Source: Schistocerca nitens
Taxonomy: Eukaryota; Arthropoda; Insecta; Orthoptera; Acrididae
DNA: 64,000 nt
Direction of reading: 5' to 3'
Assembly (NCBI RefSeq): GCF_023898315.1
Contig: NC_064622.1
Coordinates: 350,529,234 to 350,593,233, forward strand
In this document: one piece after another, positions 10,382 to 20,149 of the stretch
How positions within the stretch are numbered: position 1 is the first letter of the stretch
Layout of the letters: each line of letters begins with the position of its first letter
Made by a program: the position numbers and the translations under genes
Notes under the pieces: model-generated
Database searches by the model: none
The model's input: only the letters and a program-made list of their open reading frames with translations
What the model was told of the DNA's origin: nothing

Positions 10382-10709
10382 AAACTTCCTGGCATACTAA
10401 AACTGTGTGCCAGACCGAGACTCGAACTCGGGACCTTTGCCTTCCGCGGGCAAGTGCTCTACCAACTGAGCTACCCAAGCACGACTCACACCTTGTCCTC
10501 ACAGGTTTACTTCTGCCGTTACCTCGCCTTCTACCTTCCAAGCTGTGAGGACGGGGCGTGAGTCGTGCTTGGTAGCTCAGTTAGTAGAGTACTTGCCCGT
10601 GGAAGCCAAAGGTCCCGAGTTCGAGTCTCGGTCCGGCACACAGTTTTAATCTGCCAGGAAGTTTCATATCAGCGCGCACGCCGCTGCAGAGTGAAAATCT
10701 CATTCTGGG
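10382..10709. mobile_element. Inverted tRNA-like dimer (hairpin SINE) with perfect 13-bp target duplication
   Basis: Two ~123-bp arms (10382-10504 and 10543-10665) are near reverse complements around a 38-nt loop, followed by a 44-nt tail. Each arm contains a tRNA-like unit: minus strand 10405-10482, plus strand 10565-10640, the latter with box A GGTAGCTCAGTTAGTAGAG and box B GAGTTCGAGTCTC. Flanks are identical: AACTTCGACACTG at 10369-10381 and 10710-10722. The whole hairpin therefore entered the LINE as one unit. The two trimeric/dimeric relatives are at 30279-30992. Confidence 0.92.
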
Positions 10710-11693
10710 AACTTCGACACTGTCTTGTACACAACAACATCATTAGCAGACATCCTGTACGCCAGATCATTTGTGTATATGGAGAGTAATAGCAGTCCTA
10801 TCACACTTCTCTGGGGCACTCCCTGTTGAGGACCAGATACTGTATTCTGGTACCTAAGAAGTCTTCAAGCTGCTCACATATAAAAATTTTGTTTTTGTGG
10901 GGGTCCACAGCCCTGACCTGTTTTGAGAATGAAAATTTGAGCCAAGCAGGCTGTATTCCCTTTACATCCGTACAATTGGCCAATTTCAGCTTAAGCTTCC
11001 AGTGTAATTTCAATGTAAAATGAAGCTGTAGGCTTAAGATATGTGCTTGAAAATGACCCACAGTTGAAATTGGCCAACTGTGTGGATAATAGACAGAATG
11101 CAGCCCACTTGGACCATGTTTTCATTCACATATCTGGGAACTACTTGTACATGCTCATACCATCATTAAGTCTGCATTGGGGCACTGTGTCTAATGCCTT
11201 TCAGAAATCTAAAAATATGGAATCTGCCTGTTAGCCTTCATTCATAGTTCGCCGTATACCATGTGAGAAAAGGGAAAGTTGAGTTTCATGCAAGCGATGC
11301 TTTCTGAAACAATGCTGATTCGTGGACATAAACTTTTTGGTCTCTAGGAAATTTATTATATTCAGACTGAGGATATGTTCAAGAATTCTGCAGCAAAGCA
11401 GTGTTAAGGGTATTGATTTTTTACCCTTATTGTATACAAGAGTCATGTGCCCTTTTTTTCCCAGATACTTGGGCCATTGTGCTGGGCAAGAGATTTGTGA
11501 TAAATGCAAGATAAGTAAGGGGACAGTGCTGTAGAGTACTCTTTGTAAAGAGCAGGGTTACATCCAGACATCGCGATTTATTTGTTTTTAACTCTTCAGT
11601 TGTTTCTCTGCATCATGGGTGCCTATTACTATGTCCACCATATGGTAGTCTATGCAGTAATCAAGTAATGATATGTTTGTACAATTCTTCTGC

Positions 11694-11894
11694 GCCGGCC
11701 GCGGTGGTCTCGCGGTTCTAGGCGCGCAGTCCGGAACCGTGCGACTGCTACGGTCGCAGGTTCGAATTCTGCCTCGGGCATGGATGTGTGTGATGTCCTT
11801 AGGTTAGTTAGGTTTAAGTAGTTCTAAGTTCTAGGGGACTGATGACCACAGCAGTTGAGTCCCACAGTGCTCAGAGCCATTTGAACCATTTTTG
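11694..11894 (+). mobile_element. tRNA-derived SINE (Leu/Ser-like head), 11-bp target duplication
   Basis: Head GGCCGCGGTGGTCTCGCGGT.. with long-variable-arm tRNA look and box B GGTTCGAATTCTG; conserved body ..CTTAGGTTAGTTAGGTTTAAG.. and ..CTCAGAGCCATTTGAACCAT 3' end. Flanked by AATTCTTCTGC at 11683-11693 and 11895-11905. A second copy of the family lies at 15752-15950. To my knowledge this family is very abundant in grasshopper genomes. Confidence 0.92.
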
Positions 11895-12127
11895 AATTCT
11901 TCTGCATGAACTGTTTCTTAAATGTGAAATTAAAACTTCAGCTTTTTTTTTTTGCTATCTTCCACTGCCACACCAGACTGGTGTAAGAGTAACTGGATGG
12001 AAGCCTTAGGTTCACTTAGTAATTTTATGTAGGACCAGTATTTTCTAGGTTTCTCTGCTGTCGCTTTGAGACGTTGCACTTCACTCAATATTCTTGAAAG
12101 GGGAGGCACATAGATGGAGTCTCTCAC

Positions 12128-12938
12128 AGACCATTACAAAAAAGGGGCATATGCTTAGGTGACGCTGGAGGGAGGGAGATATTAAAGGCCGATCCATCAC
12201 TGAGATGCTTGTTGATAAGAAATTCTCTGACACACAGTTGCCAATACATAGTTGCTCTATTCAGCTGAAATATTAAATTTTCAACATGTTTTTGTAATCG
12301 TGGGAAAAGCCAGATCTCGTGCTTTTTCAGCTAAGTGACTCCTGTAACTGTGCTTCATGGAAAGTAGAGTGGGTCCCAAAATCTTTTCTTGGGGACCTGT
12401 GAAAACCACTTGAATCTTTGCAGATTCTCTCTCATACTAGAGTGTAATATATGGCTGCAGTGTTCCTCGTACTCTTACGGTGTGATCGTTCACTATTCCA
12501 CATAAATGGAACGAAAACTAAACATTATTAGAATTTATCATCTTCCATCTCCATGCCCAGAATGAATTCACGAAACTAAAGACATTGTTGTTTATCAGCA
12601 TAATGAAAACTTGTTGCAATTGAATCCCATATGGTTTGAAACATAAATGTCACGGCAAAATTCAATAGACAGATGTATGAGGAATGCCTAAACTCTTGAC
12701 TGGCACAGTGAATAGACTTATGTGGACTGTGTGCAGAATTCTGTTGGATGCACTCTACATGAGGGTGCCGAGTTGATTTCTTCACACATAAGCAACCAGT
12801 GTGTTGAAACTTGGCGGTGTTACTGTCAAACACTTTGAGTTGTAGGAGGATCTACTGAACTACATCTGTAAAAAAGAAAAGTGCAAAATACTTTTTTTCT
12901 GTGTTATTGCAATCTTTATTCGACTTGCATTTAGCAAT
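12128..12938 (+). other. Intron 3 sequence, nothing recognised
   Basis: No coding similarity, terminal repeats or SINE boxes seen. Confidence 0.4.
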
Positions 12939-12950
12939 GAATAAGTGACA

Positions 12951-13762
12951 TATATATGAAGACAGTAACTGTTCTCGAAAGAACAGATACCATTGATGAC
13001 CGTGCAGCTTATCTAGAATAACGATAATTAATTGAAACCCTCAGCTGCCGACAGGTGTTGTTGATATACCTCGATGGGGACAGCTGAAAATGTGTGCCCC
13101 GGCCGGGACTCGAACCCAGGATCTCCTGCTTACATGGCAGATGCTCCATCCACCTGAGCCACTGCGGACACAGATGAATAGCGCGACTGCAGGGACTTAT
13201 CCCATGCACGCTTCCTGTGAGATCCACATTCCCAACTGTCCACAGTTCTACATATATAATGTACCTAACAGATATTTGCCCACAACACCTGTCGGCAGCT
13301 GAGGGTTTCAATTAATTATCATGTATTCTAGAGAAGCTGCACGGTCATCAATAGTATCTGTTCTTTCGAGAACAGTTACTATCTTCATATATATATAGTT
13401 AAATACTACCCAACCATTGACCTTCGTCTGTGTGAATGCGCACCGTTTGCCCGAACTCTTACGGGAATCGCCAAAGTGTGCGCGAGTAATGAGTGGATGG
13501 GCAAATATCTGTTAGGTACATTACATATGTAGAACTGTGGACAATTGGGAATGTGGGTCTCACGGGAAGCGTGCAAGGGATAAGTCCCTGCAGTCGCGCT
13601 ATTCATCTGTGTCCTCGGTAGCTCAGATGGATAGAGCGTCTGCCATGTAAGCAGTAGATCACAGGTTCGAGTCATGGTCGGGGCACACATTTTCAGCTGT
13701 CCCCATCGAGGTATATCAACAACACCTGTTGGCAGCTGAGGGTTTCAATTAATTATTATTTG
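12951..13762. mobile_element. Composite inverted-repeat element with two opposed tRNA-like units, perfect 12-bp target duplication
   Basis: Left half 12951-13398 is itself a hairpin: ~110-bp arms (12951-13060 and about 13283-13398) share AACTGTTCTCGAAAGAACAG and CTCAGCTGCCGACAGGTGTT. Between them is a minus-strand tRNA-like unit (13093-13169). The right part (about 13480-13762) is an inverted copy of the interior, with a plus-strand tRNA-like unit at 13611-13687 (box A GGTAGCTCAGATGGATAGAG, box B AGGTTCGAGTC). The ends of the whole 812-bp block are flanked by GAATAAGTGACA at 12939-12950 and 13763-13774, so the full composite inserted at once. Confidence 0.88.
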
Positions 13763-13774
13763 GAATAAGTGACA

Positions 13775-14044
13775 GCTCTTGCTGCGCTAGGGTCCCACTG
13801 CTGACAGCTGTATGGACAGGCATCTTATGACTGACACCAAGGTAAACCTTCTCTTTCAATGTGAATGTTAAAATTTACCTCGAGTTTCTGTCTTCATTCA
13901 TGTAGAAGTAGTCATGTGAAATTGGATGAATCTTTTTGAAACATCCTCTGTTTGCAGCAAATCATACAGATTATCAGTGAATGTTTACTACATTAGTTTG
14001 CTATATTTGCTGTAACAAATGGCAACAAATGACCACCCATCAAG

Positions 14045-14085
<41 letters not shown>

Positions 14086-14725
14086 ACAACACAAACAAAA
14101 GACAGATGGTAAACACCCTGTCACATCTGGCACCTTTCCGCACTGTAAAAGCACACAATCAGTACACAGTGAAAAGTCGCAGTGAATTGTTCAAATACAT
14201 GTGTTTGAAAAAAAAACACTGAAAACTGGCCATCTGAAGGATGTAGATCAAGTAAATACATCTCCATTACAACACATGTGGAATAAAAACATTGGAAATT
14301 GTAAGAAAGACCGTACAATAATTTAACCTCATGAAACTTGTTCTGCAAATAGAGAAAACATAATTTAGTAACATACATGTAATTACCATATAACTCGTTT
14401 ATTATATTCACAAAAACAAACATGTATCACAGGCTACTGAAGATACTTGGCAAATAAAAGAAGCTAAAAGTGTATGGCAAAAAACAAAATGCCTTTCATT
14501 TAGTTCCAAATACAGAATATACCCACAGGAACTGTGAATTAATTAAATATTAATAGACTAGATTCATTTTACTGTAACTCAACCTGCAATTTTCACAAAC
14601 ATAAAAAGCTGTATTTTTCCAGTGTGGAATTTTGTAGATAGTTTCAGATGATTTGTGGTGTCAGATGTAATGTGTTAAGTGAACTGTCATCAAGGGGGCT
14701 GTACCTTTTTTATTCCGGCTCCCAG
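13775..14725 (+). other. End of intron 3, (CA)n microsatellite, otherwise unrecognised
   Basis: A perfect (AC)n run spans 14047-14084. The rest shows no similarity. The acceptor before the next exon is TATTCCGGCTCCCAG. Confidence 0.5.
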
Positions 14726-14870
14726 GGTATTTTGAAGTCGACTAACATAACAATGTTGCCTGATCGCGGTGTAAGACTTCAGATGTCGCTAACTAAGGAT
14801 GAAAATGAACTGAAGAAACTGAGAAATGATCTTCAAATCAGTGAAGAATGGCATGCAAAAAGTGATAAAG
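14726..14870 (+). CDS. TTF2: TTF2/lodestar-like gene, coding exon D
   Basis: 145 nt, enters in phase 0 and leaves in phase 1; acceptor ..CTCCCAG ends 14725, donor GTTAGT from 14871. Translation GILKSTNITMLPDRGVRLQM.. then ..KDENELKKLRNDLQISEEWH. The K-S-T..L-P-D-x-G..L segment followed by a helical stretch is, to my knowledge, a conserved feature of TTF2 proteins N-terminal to the helicase domain. The open frame extends upstream of the acceptor by chance; the start was set by the AG and phase compatibility with exon C. A (ATT)n repeat follows the donor. Confidence 0.88.
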
Positions 14871-14883
14871 GTTAGTACCAAAA

Positions 14884-14917
<34 letters not shown>

Positions 14918-15751
14918 TTAATTTTTGTATACAATTGTAAGTGTTGTATGAAAGCTAATTAAAGAGCAGCCTATATTTCAATAGATAAAAAAATCAGTAT
15001 AATTTCACATGATTTTCTGTTAAATCACCACTAAATTTCTATTGCAACTTGCTTACATGGAGATGGGATAGTGTAATAGTGGTTTGTGTCAATAGTCATT
15101 CTAAAAATGAAAGCTGTTCTATGCATGTGCTTATATTATTGCGTGGTGTGACTCGAAGTATGTGTTTATGTATTATGTCTAATAGAAGGTAAGCGATTCT
15201 CAGCGAAAAATTGAGAGAGACCTGAAAACAGACATAACTGAGATTTAACTCTGATGTATTTCATGGTGCATCGTTATATAAAATACCATTTTAGAAGAAA
15301 AACTGGAACTTTTGAAGATTTGCCCTGTACTCACTCTCAGATGACTGACAGTCGGCATTGAGGCTCATGTTGATCCTGGCAGGTTGTAATATCCTGACAG
15401 TGAAGATGGTGAAAATTTGTGAAAGTTAAAAGGTTTTACAAAATTTAATACAGCTTGAAATGCAGAGAATTTTGCACATGCTTATGTTTTATCAACAAGG
15501 CATAACATCATCATGATTTTACTCTTCCATATGTATATTTCTTTTACTAAAATTAAATTGCTTTGGTTTTTGTGCACAGTGATCTTGTTAGCCCTATAAC
15601 CCAGCTAGCAGATAACTTTTGTGTAATTTTCAGAAGTAACTTAACCATGGAGCGTGCAGGAAGTTCTATGATATTGTCATCTTAAATCTCAAACCTTTGG
15701 CTGTGGGTTTTGATACCCACATAGCATTTTTAATAGTTTTTATTAAATATT
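14871..15751 (+). other. Start of intron 4, (ATT)n repeat, otherwise unrecognised
   Basis: (ATT)n at about 14886-14918; the remainder is AT-rich with no similarity seen. Confidence 0.5.
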
Positions 15752-15950
15752 GGCCGGTCGGAGTGGCTGAGCGGTTCTAGGCGCTACAGTCTAGAACCGC
15801 GCGACCGCTACGGTTGCAGGTTCGAATCCTGCCTCGGGCATGGATGTGTGTGCTGTCCTTAGGTTAGTTAGATTTAAGTAGTTCTAAGTTCTAGGGGACT
15901 GATGACCTTAGAAGTTAAGTCCCATAGTGCTCAGAGCCATTTGAACCATT
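15752..15950 (+). mobile_element. tRNA-derived SINE, second copy of the 11694 family
   Basis: Head GGCCGGTCGGAGTGGCTGAG with box B GGTTCGAATCCTGCC, body and 3' end (CTCAGAGCCATTTGAACCAT) nearly identical to the copy at 11694-11894. The tRNA-like head is better preserved here. Target duplication is short or eroded (TTAAAT on the left near 15743, TTAAAT after 15949). Confidence 0.92.
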
Positions 15951-17135
15951 AAATTGTGCCCCCATGGGAAACTGTGCTTATATTTGATAACATTCATTTT
16001 ACAGCCAAATTCATGTTATATTTGACATGGTTACCCAAGATTACAAAACTAAGTGTACACAAAGCGGAGATGTATTCACCTTAATGTATTTTCATACTTC
16101 TTCAGTAACATGGTCTTGACATCTAGTGACTATTTCCACTTCATCATGACATACTTGAAAATAAAGTTTGTTACATAACGTTCAACAACATTAAAGCTCT
16201 AAGTGGAAATAATTATAGTTTTTAGGAATTAGCCACAAGTATATGAATTTGTGACTAGTGACAAGCTGTTATTGACTTGATTCCATCAGCTCACCACTAA
16301 ATAACATTACTAGCAGACAAGACAAAACATAATGTGAAGTGTGTGTAGTGCCTGGGTGTTATTCTTTTGAGGTTTTATGTTTAGTGTAAATGTGGATATA
16401 ACTCCTAAGTTAACTTTACTTTTCGTGGTTACAGAGGTCTATACATTGTAATTACAATTTTATATTTGTGCCATTACGAAGTTCTCGGGAGTGATCAGAA
16501 ATATATGGATCAAATATCTCTATTTGTTAAATTTCAAAAATGTTTTTGTATGAACAGGGTATTTTGGTAATTATTGAGATTTGATAGTATCGTCAAACCT
16601 CCACAGGTTTGTTGGAAATATTTTCACCTGAGAGAGGTGACATTAATGTGGGTACTACATATTGAAAAGCTGATTTTTTGTATGGATCAAGAGATTTTCT
16701 AAAAGGGCGGAATGTGTATTTATCTTTGTGTGAGCTTTATCAAAGTTAGTAACAGCTGTAAGAAAGGCGGAAGCAGCAGCTATTATTTGGACTGGTTAGA
16801 GATACTGGTGTTACTGGACTTTGGTAGGAAATCTAATAGTGTGGTGAGAAATCAATTGTAGGTTACGTACAGCTATCCCCTTTGTACTGTTGTGTCAAAC
16901 ACATTGTGAGAATTTCTAATGAATTTTTCAAGTCAAAATATTTTTACAGTCAAAAAGCTTCATTTGATTTTAAACAGTATTTGGTTTTATTCATAATAAT
17001 AACCTGTTCTGATAGTCATGCCTCTCCCTCAGTGAGTTACTCAGATCAGTCAGCGTGTTTGGTCTGTAGTGCACACTACTGTTTTCTCTTGCCCTCTGCT
17101 GTTCACAGTATTAGCTACACAGTGAATATATATAT
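15951..17135 (+). other. Intron 4 sequence, nothing recognised
   Basis: AT-rich; open frames are short and have no family similarity. Confidence 0.4.
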
Positions 17136-17703
17136 AAAGATGATGAGACTTACCAAACAAAAGCGCTGGCAGGTCGATAGACACACAAACAAACACAAAT
17201 ATACACACAAAATTCAAGCTTTCGCAACAAACTGTTGCCTCATCAGGAAAGAGGGGAAGGAGAGGGAAAGACGAAAGGATGTGGGATTTAAGGGAGAGGA
17301 TAAGGAGTCATTCCAATCCCGGGAGCGGAAAGACTTACCTTAGGGGGAAAAAAGGACAGGTATACACTCGCACACACACCCATATCCATCCACACATACA
17401 GACACAAGCAGACATATTTAAATTTGTCTGCTTGTGTCTGTATGTGTGGATGGATATGGGTGTGTGTGCGAGTGTATACCTGTCCTTTTTTCCCCCTAAG
17501 GTAAGTCTTTCCGCTCCCGGGATTGGAATGACTCCTTATCCTCTCCCTTAAAACCCACATCCTTTCGTCTTTCCCTCTCCTTCCCCTCTTTCCTGATGAG
17601 GCAACAGTTTGTTGCGAAAGCTTGAATTTTGTGTGTATATTTGTGTTTGTTTGTGTGTCTATCGACCTGCCAGCGCTTTTGTTTGGTAAGTCTCATCATC
17701 TTT
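17136..17703. repeat. 568-bp near-perfect palindrome, no spacer
   Basis: Arms 17136-17419 and 17420-17703 are reverse complements with only a few mismatches: the 66 codons readable from 17141 on + recur identically on the minus strand from 17699. Each arm contains ACAAGCAGACA..TATGTGTGGATGG-type CA-rich sequence next to the centre and AAGCTTTCGCAACAAACTG further out. A right-hand extension (17704-17755, GATATATTTTTCCACGTGGA..) has no left partner, so this is a palindromised repeat with one intact end. AT-rich flanks (ATATATATA on both sides) may be a target duplication but are too simple to be sure. Matching open frames on both strands are a result of symmetry, not genes. Confidence 0.95.
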
Positions 17704-18061
17704 CTTTTTAGATATATTTTTCCACGTGGAATGTTTCCCTCTGTTATATATATATAGGTAACATTTTAGTTTTGAGTTATTGCTTCTAAGTCACAACTGA
17801 GTGCAAGACAATGTGCTGTTGTACACAAAAGAGCTCACACTAGTGGAATTGCAAATTTGGATTTATTGTTCACACACCTTGCATATCTTTTTTCCAGAGG
17901 AGTCTTAATTCCCCCAGTCAAGGTTCAAGGTTGTAATACTTCAAGATGACTTACTGAGAATACTCTCCTGGAATCTTGGAGAGGGGAAGGGGTGGGGGCA
18001 CCTTGGTACATGATGATAGTTATGAGAGAAATTTTGGTTTATGGTGTATTTATGGAAAGTG

Positions 18062-18366
18062 GAATCAATAGCATATGGGAATGGAAATGAAGTCCCATGC
18101 TTCTTCATAGACCATAGGGGAATGATGTTGGAGACCTGCACCTCCGTACTAGGCAAGGTCCTGATGGAGGTGGTTTGCCGTTGCCTTCCTTCAGCCGTAA
18201 TGGGAATGGATGATGATGATTATTATGATGATGATGATGATGATGATAACACAACACCACTCAGTCAATCTCGGGGCAGGTGAAAATCCCTGACCCCGCC
18301 GATAATCGAACTCAGGAGTCCCGTGCTCAGGAAGCGAGAATGCTACCATGAGATCACAAGCTGCGG
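18062..18366 (-). mobile_element. tRNA-derived SINE, minus strand
   Basis: Antisense tRNA-like head at about 18290-18366 (complement of box B in ..GATAATCGAACTC..), body with (GAT)n and CAACACCACTCAGTCAATCT, and 5' (on +) tail ATGGGAATGGAAATGAAGTC, the complement of the CATTTCC-type 3' tail. About 80 percent similar to the adjacent copy by eye. Confidence 0.85.
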
Positions 18367-18377
18367 ACAATAAATTT

Positions 18378-18675
18378 TTAGCATGGAAATGGAAATGGAA
18401 ATGGAAATGAAGTCAAGTCCCATGCTTCTTGACAGAGCGTAGGGAACGATGTGGAAGACCTGCACCGCTGCACTAGGCAAGGCCCTAATGGAGGTGGTAT
18501 TCCGTTGCCTTCCTCCAAATGTAAGAGGGATGAATGATGATGATGATGAAGATGACACAACAACACCCAGCCATCTCGGGGCAGGTGAAAATCCCTGACC
18601 CCGCTGGGAATTGAACCTGGGACTCCACGCTTGGGAAGTGAGAACTCTAATGTGAGACCACGAGCCGTGGACAAT
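18378..18675 (-). mobile_element. tRNA-derived SINE, minus strand, head-to-tail neighbour
   Basis: Starts with four GGAAAT units (complement of (ATTTCC)n tail), then the same body as the preceding copy (CTGCACTAGGCAAGGCC, GGTGGTATTCCGTTGCCTTC) and an antisense tRNA-like head with GGGAATTGAACCTGGGACTC. The two copies are 11 bp apart in the same orientation. Confidence 0.87.
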
Positions 18676-18774
18676 AGCAAATAGTAAACTAAATATTGAG
18701 ATGTGTACCTATATTTGCAAGAGATGTTAAGAACAAAGTGAGAGTGGAAAATAAAGATTAGTATCACAAGTTTC

Positions 18775-19320
18775 TTCCTTTGAGACTTGGAATGCCTACC
18801 GTGATGCCAGATGCGATGCAAACAAAGAAGGCAATTGCAGCAGCCCTGTCAGCCTTTTACAGTGAGGTCTTTGAAAGACTTGACAGGGCAGCTGGTGAAT
18901 GCAATATCTATTGCCTAGCAAAGCAGTGGCATAGGTTTACAGCAGACAGAGAGAAATTCTGTGGAATCAGTGACAAAGAAGGTAAATTTTTTGTTGACTA
19001 TAAGATGGCAGCAGAGTACTGAGCTTGGTAATTCTAAGCATTCTCCAGTGAAGAGTTACTAATTTTCCAGTACAACAGTTGGCACTCTTTCCAAGACCCA
19101 CCATACTGATCACAAAGTCTGAAGTTAAAGACACTTCGGGAACATGAAATCTAGAAAGGTGACTGTTCTAAATGATTTGCCAGCAGAGCTACGGAGATCA
19201 GGAGACTGGGAGACAGTTGAACTGCAGATGGGATTCTTCAATAAGATCATTGAAGAGAAGAAAATATCAACCAAGTGGACATTGGAAAATATCAACTGAG
19301 TGGACATTGAGCATTACAGT
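18775..19320 (+). mobile_element. LINE fragment (linker and N-terminal RT region), decayed
   Basis: Frame from 18780 gives ..VFERLDRAAGECNIYCLAKQ.. then ..GISDKEGKFFVDY, matching in style the linker of RTE/Jockey proteins (YERLD..GE.DIYRLAK). After a stop at 19021 a related frame gives DLPAELRRSGDWETVELQ and KIIEEKKISTKW, the segment just before RT motif 1. No catalytic part is preserved. Confidence 0.75.
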
Positions 19321-19349
19321 CCCAGTGTGAAAAAAGAAGAGGAGTCTGG

Positions 19350-19505
19350 TTCAGTGTTTAGACTACCCCTGACCCGGGGTTCTGGGTGACTTTTTTTAAC
19401 TGTACCCCTTTTCCTAAACTTCTCTAGCCATTTTCCTTCACCCCTCTTCCTTCCCCTTCAGTTCTTCTGCCAGAAGGAGGAGCCACTGGCTCTGAAAACT
19501 TGTAA
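19350..19505 (-). repeat. Fragment of the 'CTTTCGGAGCC' hairpin repeat
   Basis: Contains GACCCGGGGTTCTGGGTGAC, CCCTCTTCCTTCCCCTTCAG and GGAGCCACTGGCTCTGAAAA, shared with the hairpins at 41043-41668 and 43860-45545. One arm only; orientation given is arbitrary. Confidence 0.8.
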
Positions 19506-19510
19506 AAGTT

Positions 19511-20149
19511 AAACCTGTTAGGTTTAAGATAAGCACTACTAGAAAGTTTTTGTTGAAAGTCAATGCATTAACTGTAACTGGTAGTTATGTTTAATCTTCA
19601 ATTTGTTTCTTTAATTGCCAGTTATCTTGCTAGGATTTACATGCCAGAAACAAAATGTTTTGTTTCTGCAATATAAATGCTGTCATTAATTTCACGTGTC
19701 TATACTCTGACATGATTAAGCCTATATGACTTTTCTGGTAATGCACTGATGATGGCTATGTTATACGCTAAATGTAGATCTGCAATAAACTGTGTATTCT
19801 ATGACTGATTGCTGTCATTCTTTACACTTGATTAGCCATCCTATTATTATTCTGTTTCTTAACTTTACAGCATTATGTTTCACTTTCCTTTGAAACCAGG
19901 GTGGATACCGATTTTCGTAATTATCTGATCGTGAGTTTTCATCTTGGGTGTAGTCGCCTTCTTCCTTGTTTAATGTATCTAGTCAATCTATAAATGTTAA
20001 TAACTCATTTATGTATGTCCTTAAGTGGTGCTGCATATCCTTTTTCACCTTATATGGCAGTCAATGGACTAACACTGCCATTAAATGGCTTTCCTCAATG
20101 GAATTTTGCTTAGTTATATACCATTCAGTATATTTTTTTTATAACTACC
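19511..20149 (+). other. Intron 4 sequence, nothing recognised
   Basis: No similarity or structure noticed. Confidence 0.4.

Larger units (their letters stand above)
9400..12127 (-). mobile_element. CR1/Jockey-type LINE relic (minus strand), three later insertions
   Basis: Minus-strand fragments, in order from 12127 down: linker (..EKPRKYWSYIKLLSEP..), reverse transcriptase (11509-11231: CCRILEHILSLNIINFLETK, ..HCFRKHRLHETQLSLF), 10820-10790 (QYLVLNRECP), palm C-terminal part (10350-10245: DLDKISSWCDEWQLVLNVEK), then 10180-9962 (FIGRILGKCGSSVKEIAYRT, WDPCQVKLQEDI) and a 3' untranslated part to about 9400. These align in order with the better LINE at 33609-35010. The relic carries many stops and is interrupted by SINEs at 9730-9965 and 11694-11894 and by a hairpin element at 10382-10709, each with a target duplication taken from the LINE. 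Clade name is an inference from protein style. Confidence 0.85.

Noticed and set aside
10565..10640. Functional tRNA gene
   Set aside because: Box A and B are present, but the acceptor stem has a mismatch, position 33 equivalent is not T, and identical units occur inverted inside retro-inserted elements here and at 30848-30924. It is a SINE head.
10972..11080. Small MITE with ATTGGCCAATTTCA / TGAAATTGGCCAA ends
   Set aside because: The inverted match is only about 14-17 bp, no target duplication was found and it overlaps the decayed LINE; kept as an unproven possibility.
13611..13687. Functional tRNA gene (apparent TGT anticodon)
   Set aside because: Base before the anticodon is A, not T, the T-arm is mispaired, and the unit lies in a composite element with its own target duplication.
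14041..14090. CRISPR or tandem regulatory array
   Set aside because: It is a plain (AC)n microsatellite; no spacer structure anywhere in the window.
17279..17560. Two nearly identical 90-residue proteins on opposite strands
   Set aside because: They arise from the palindrome's symmetry, and His/Thr-rich content comes from CA repeats.
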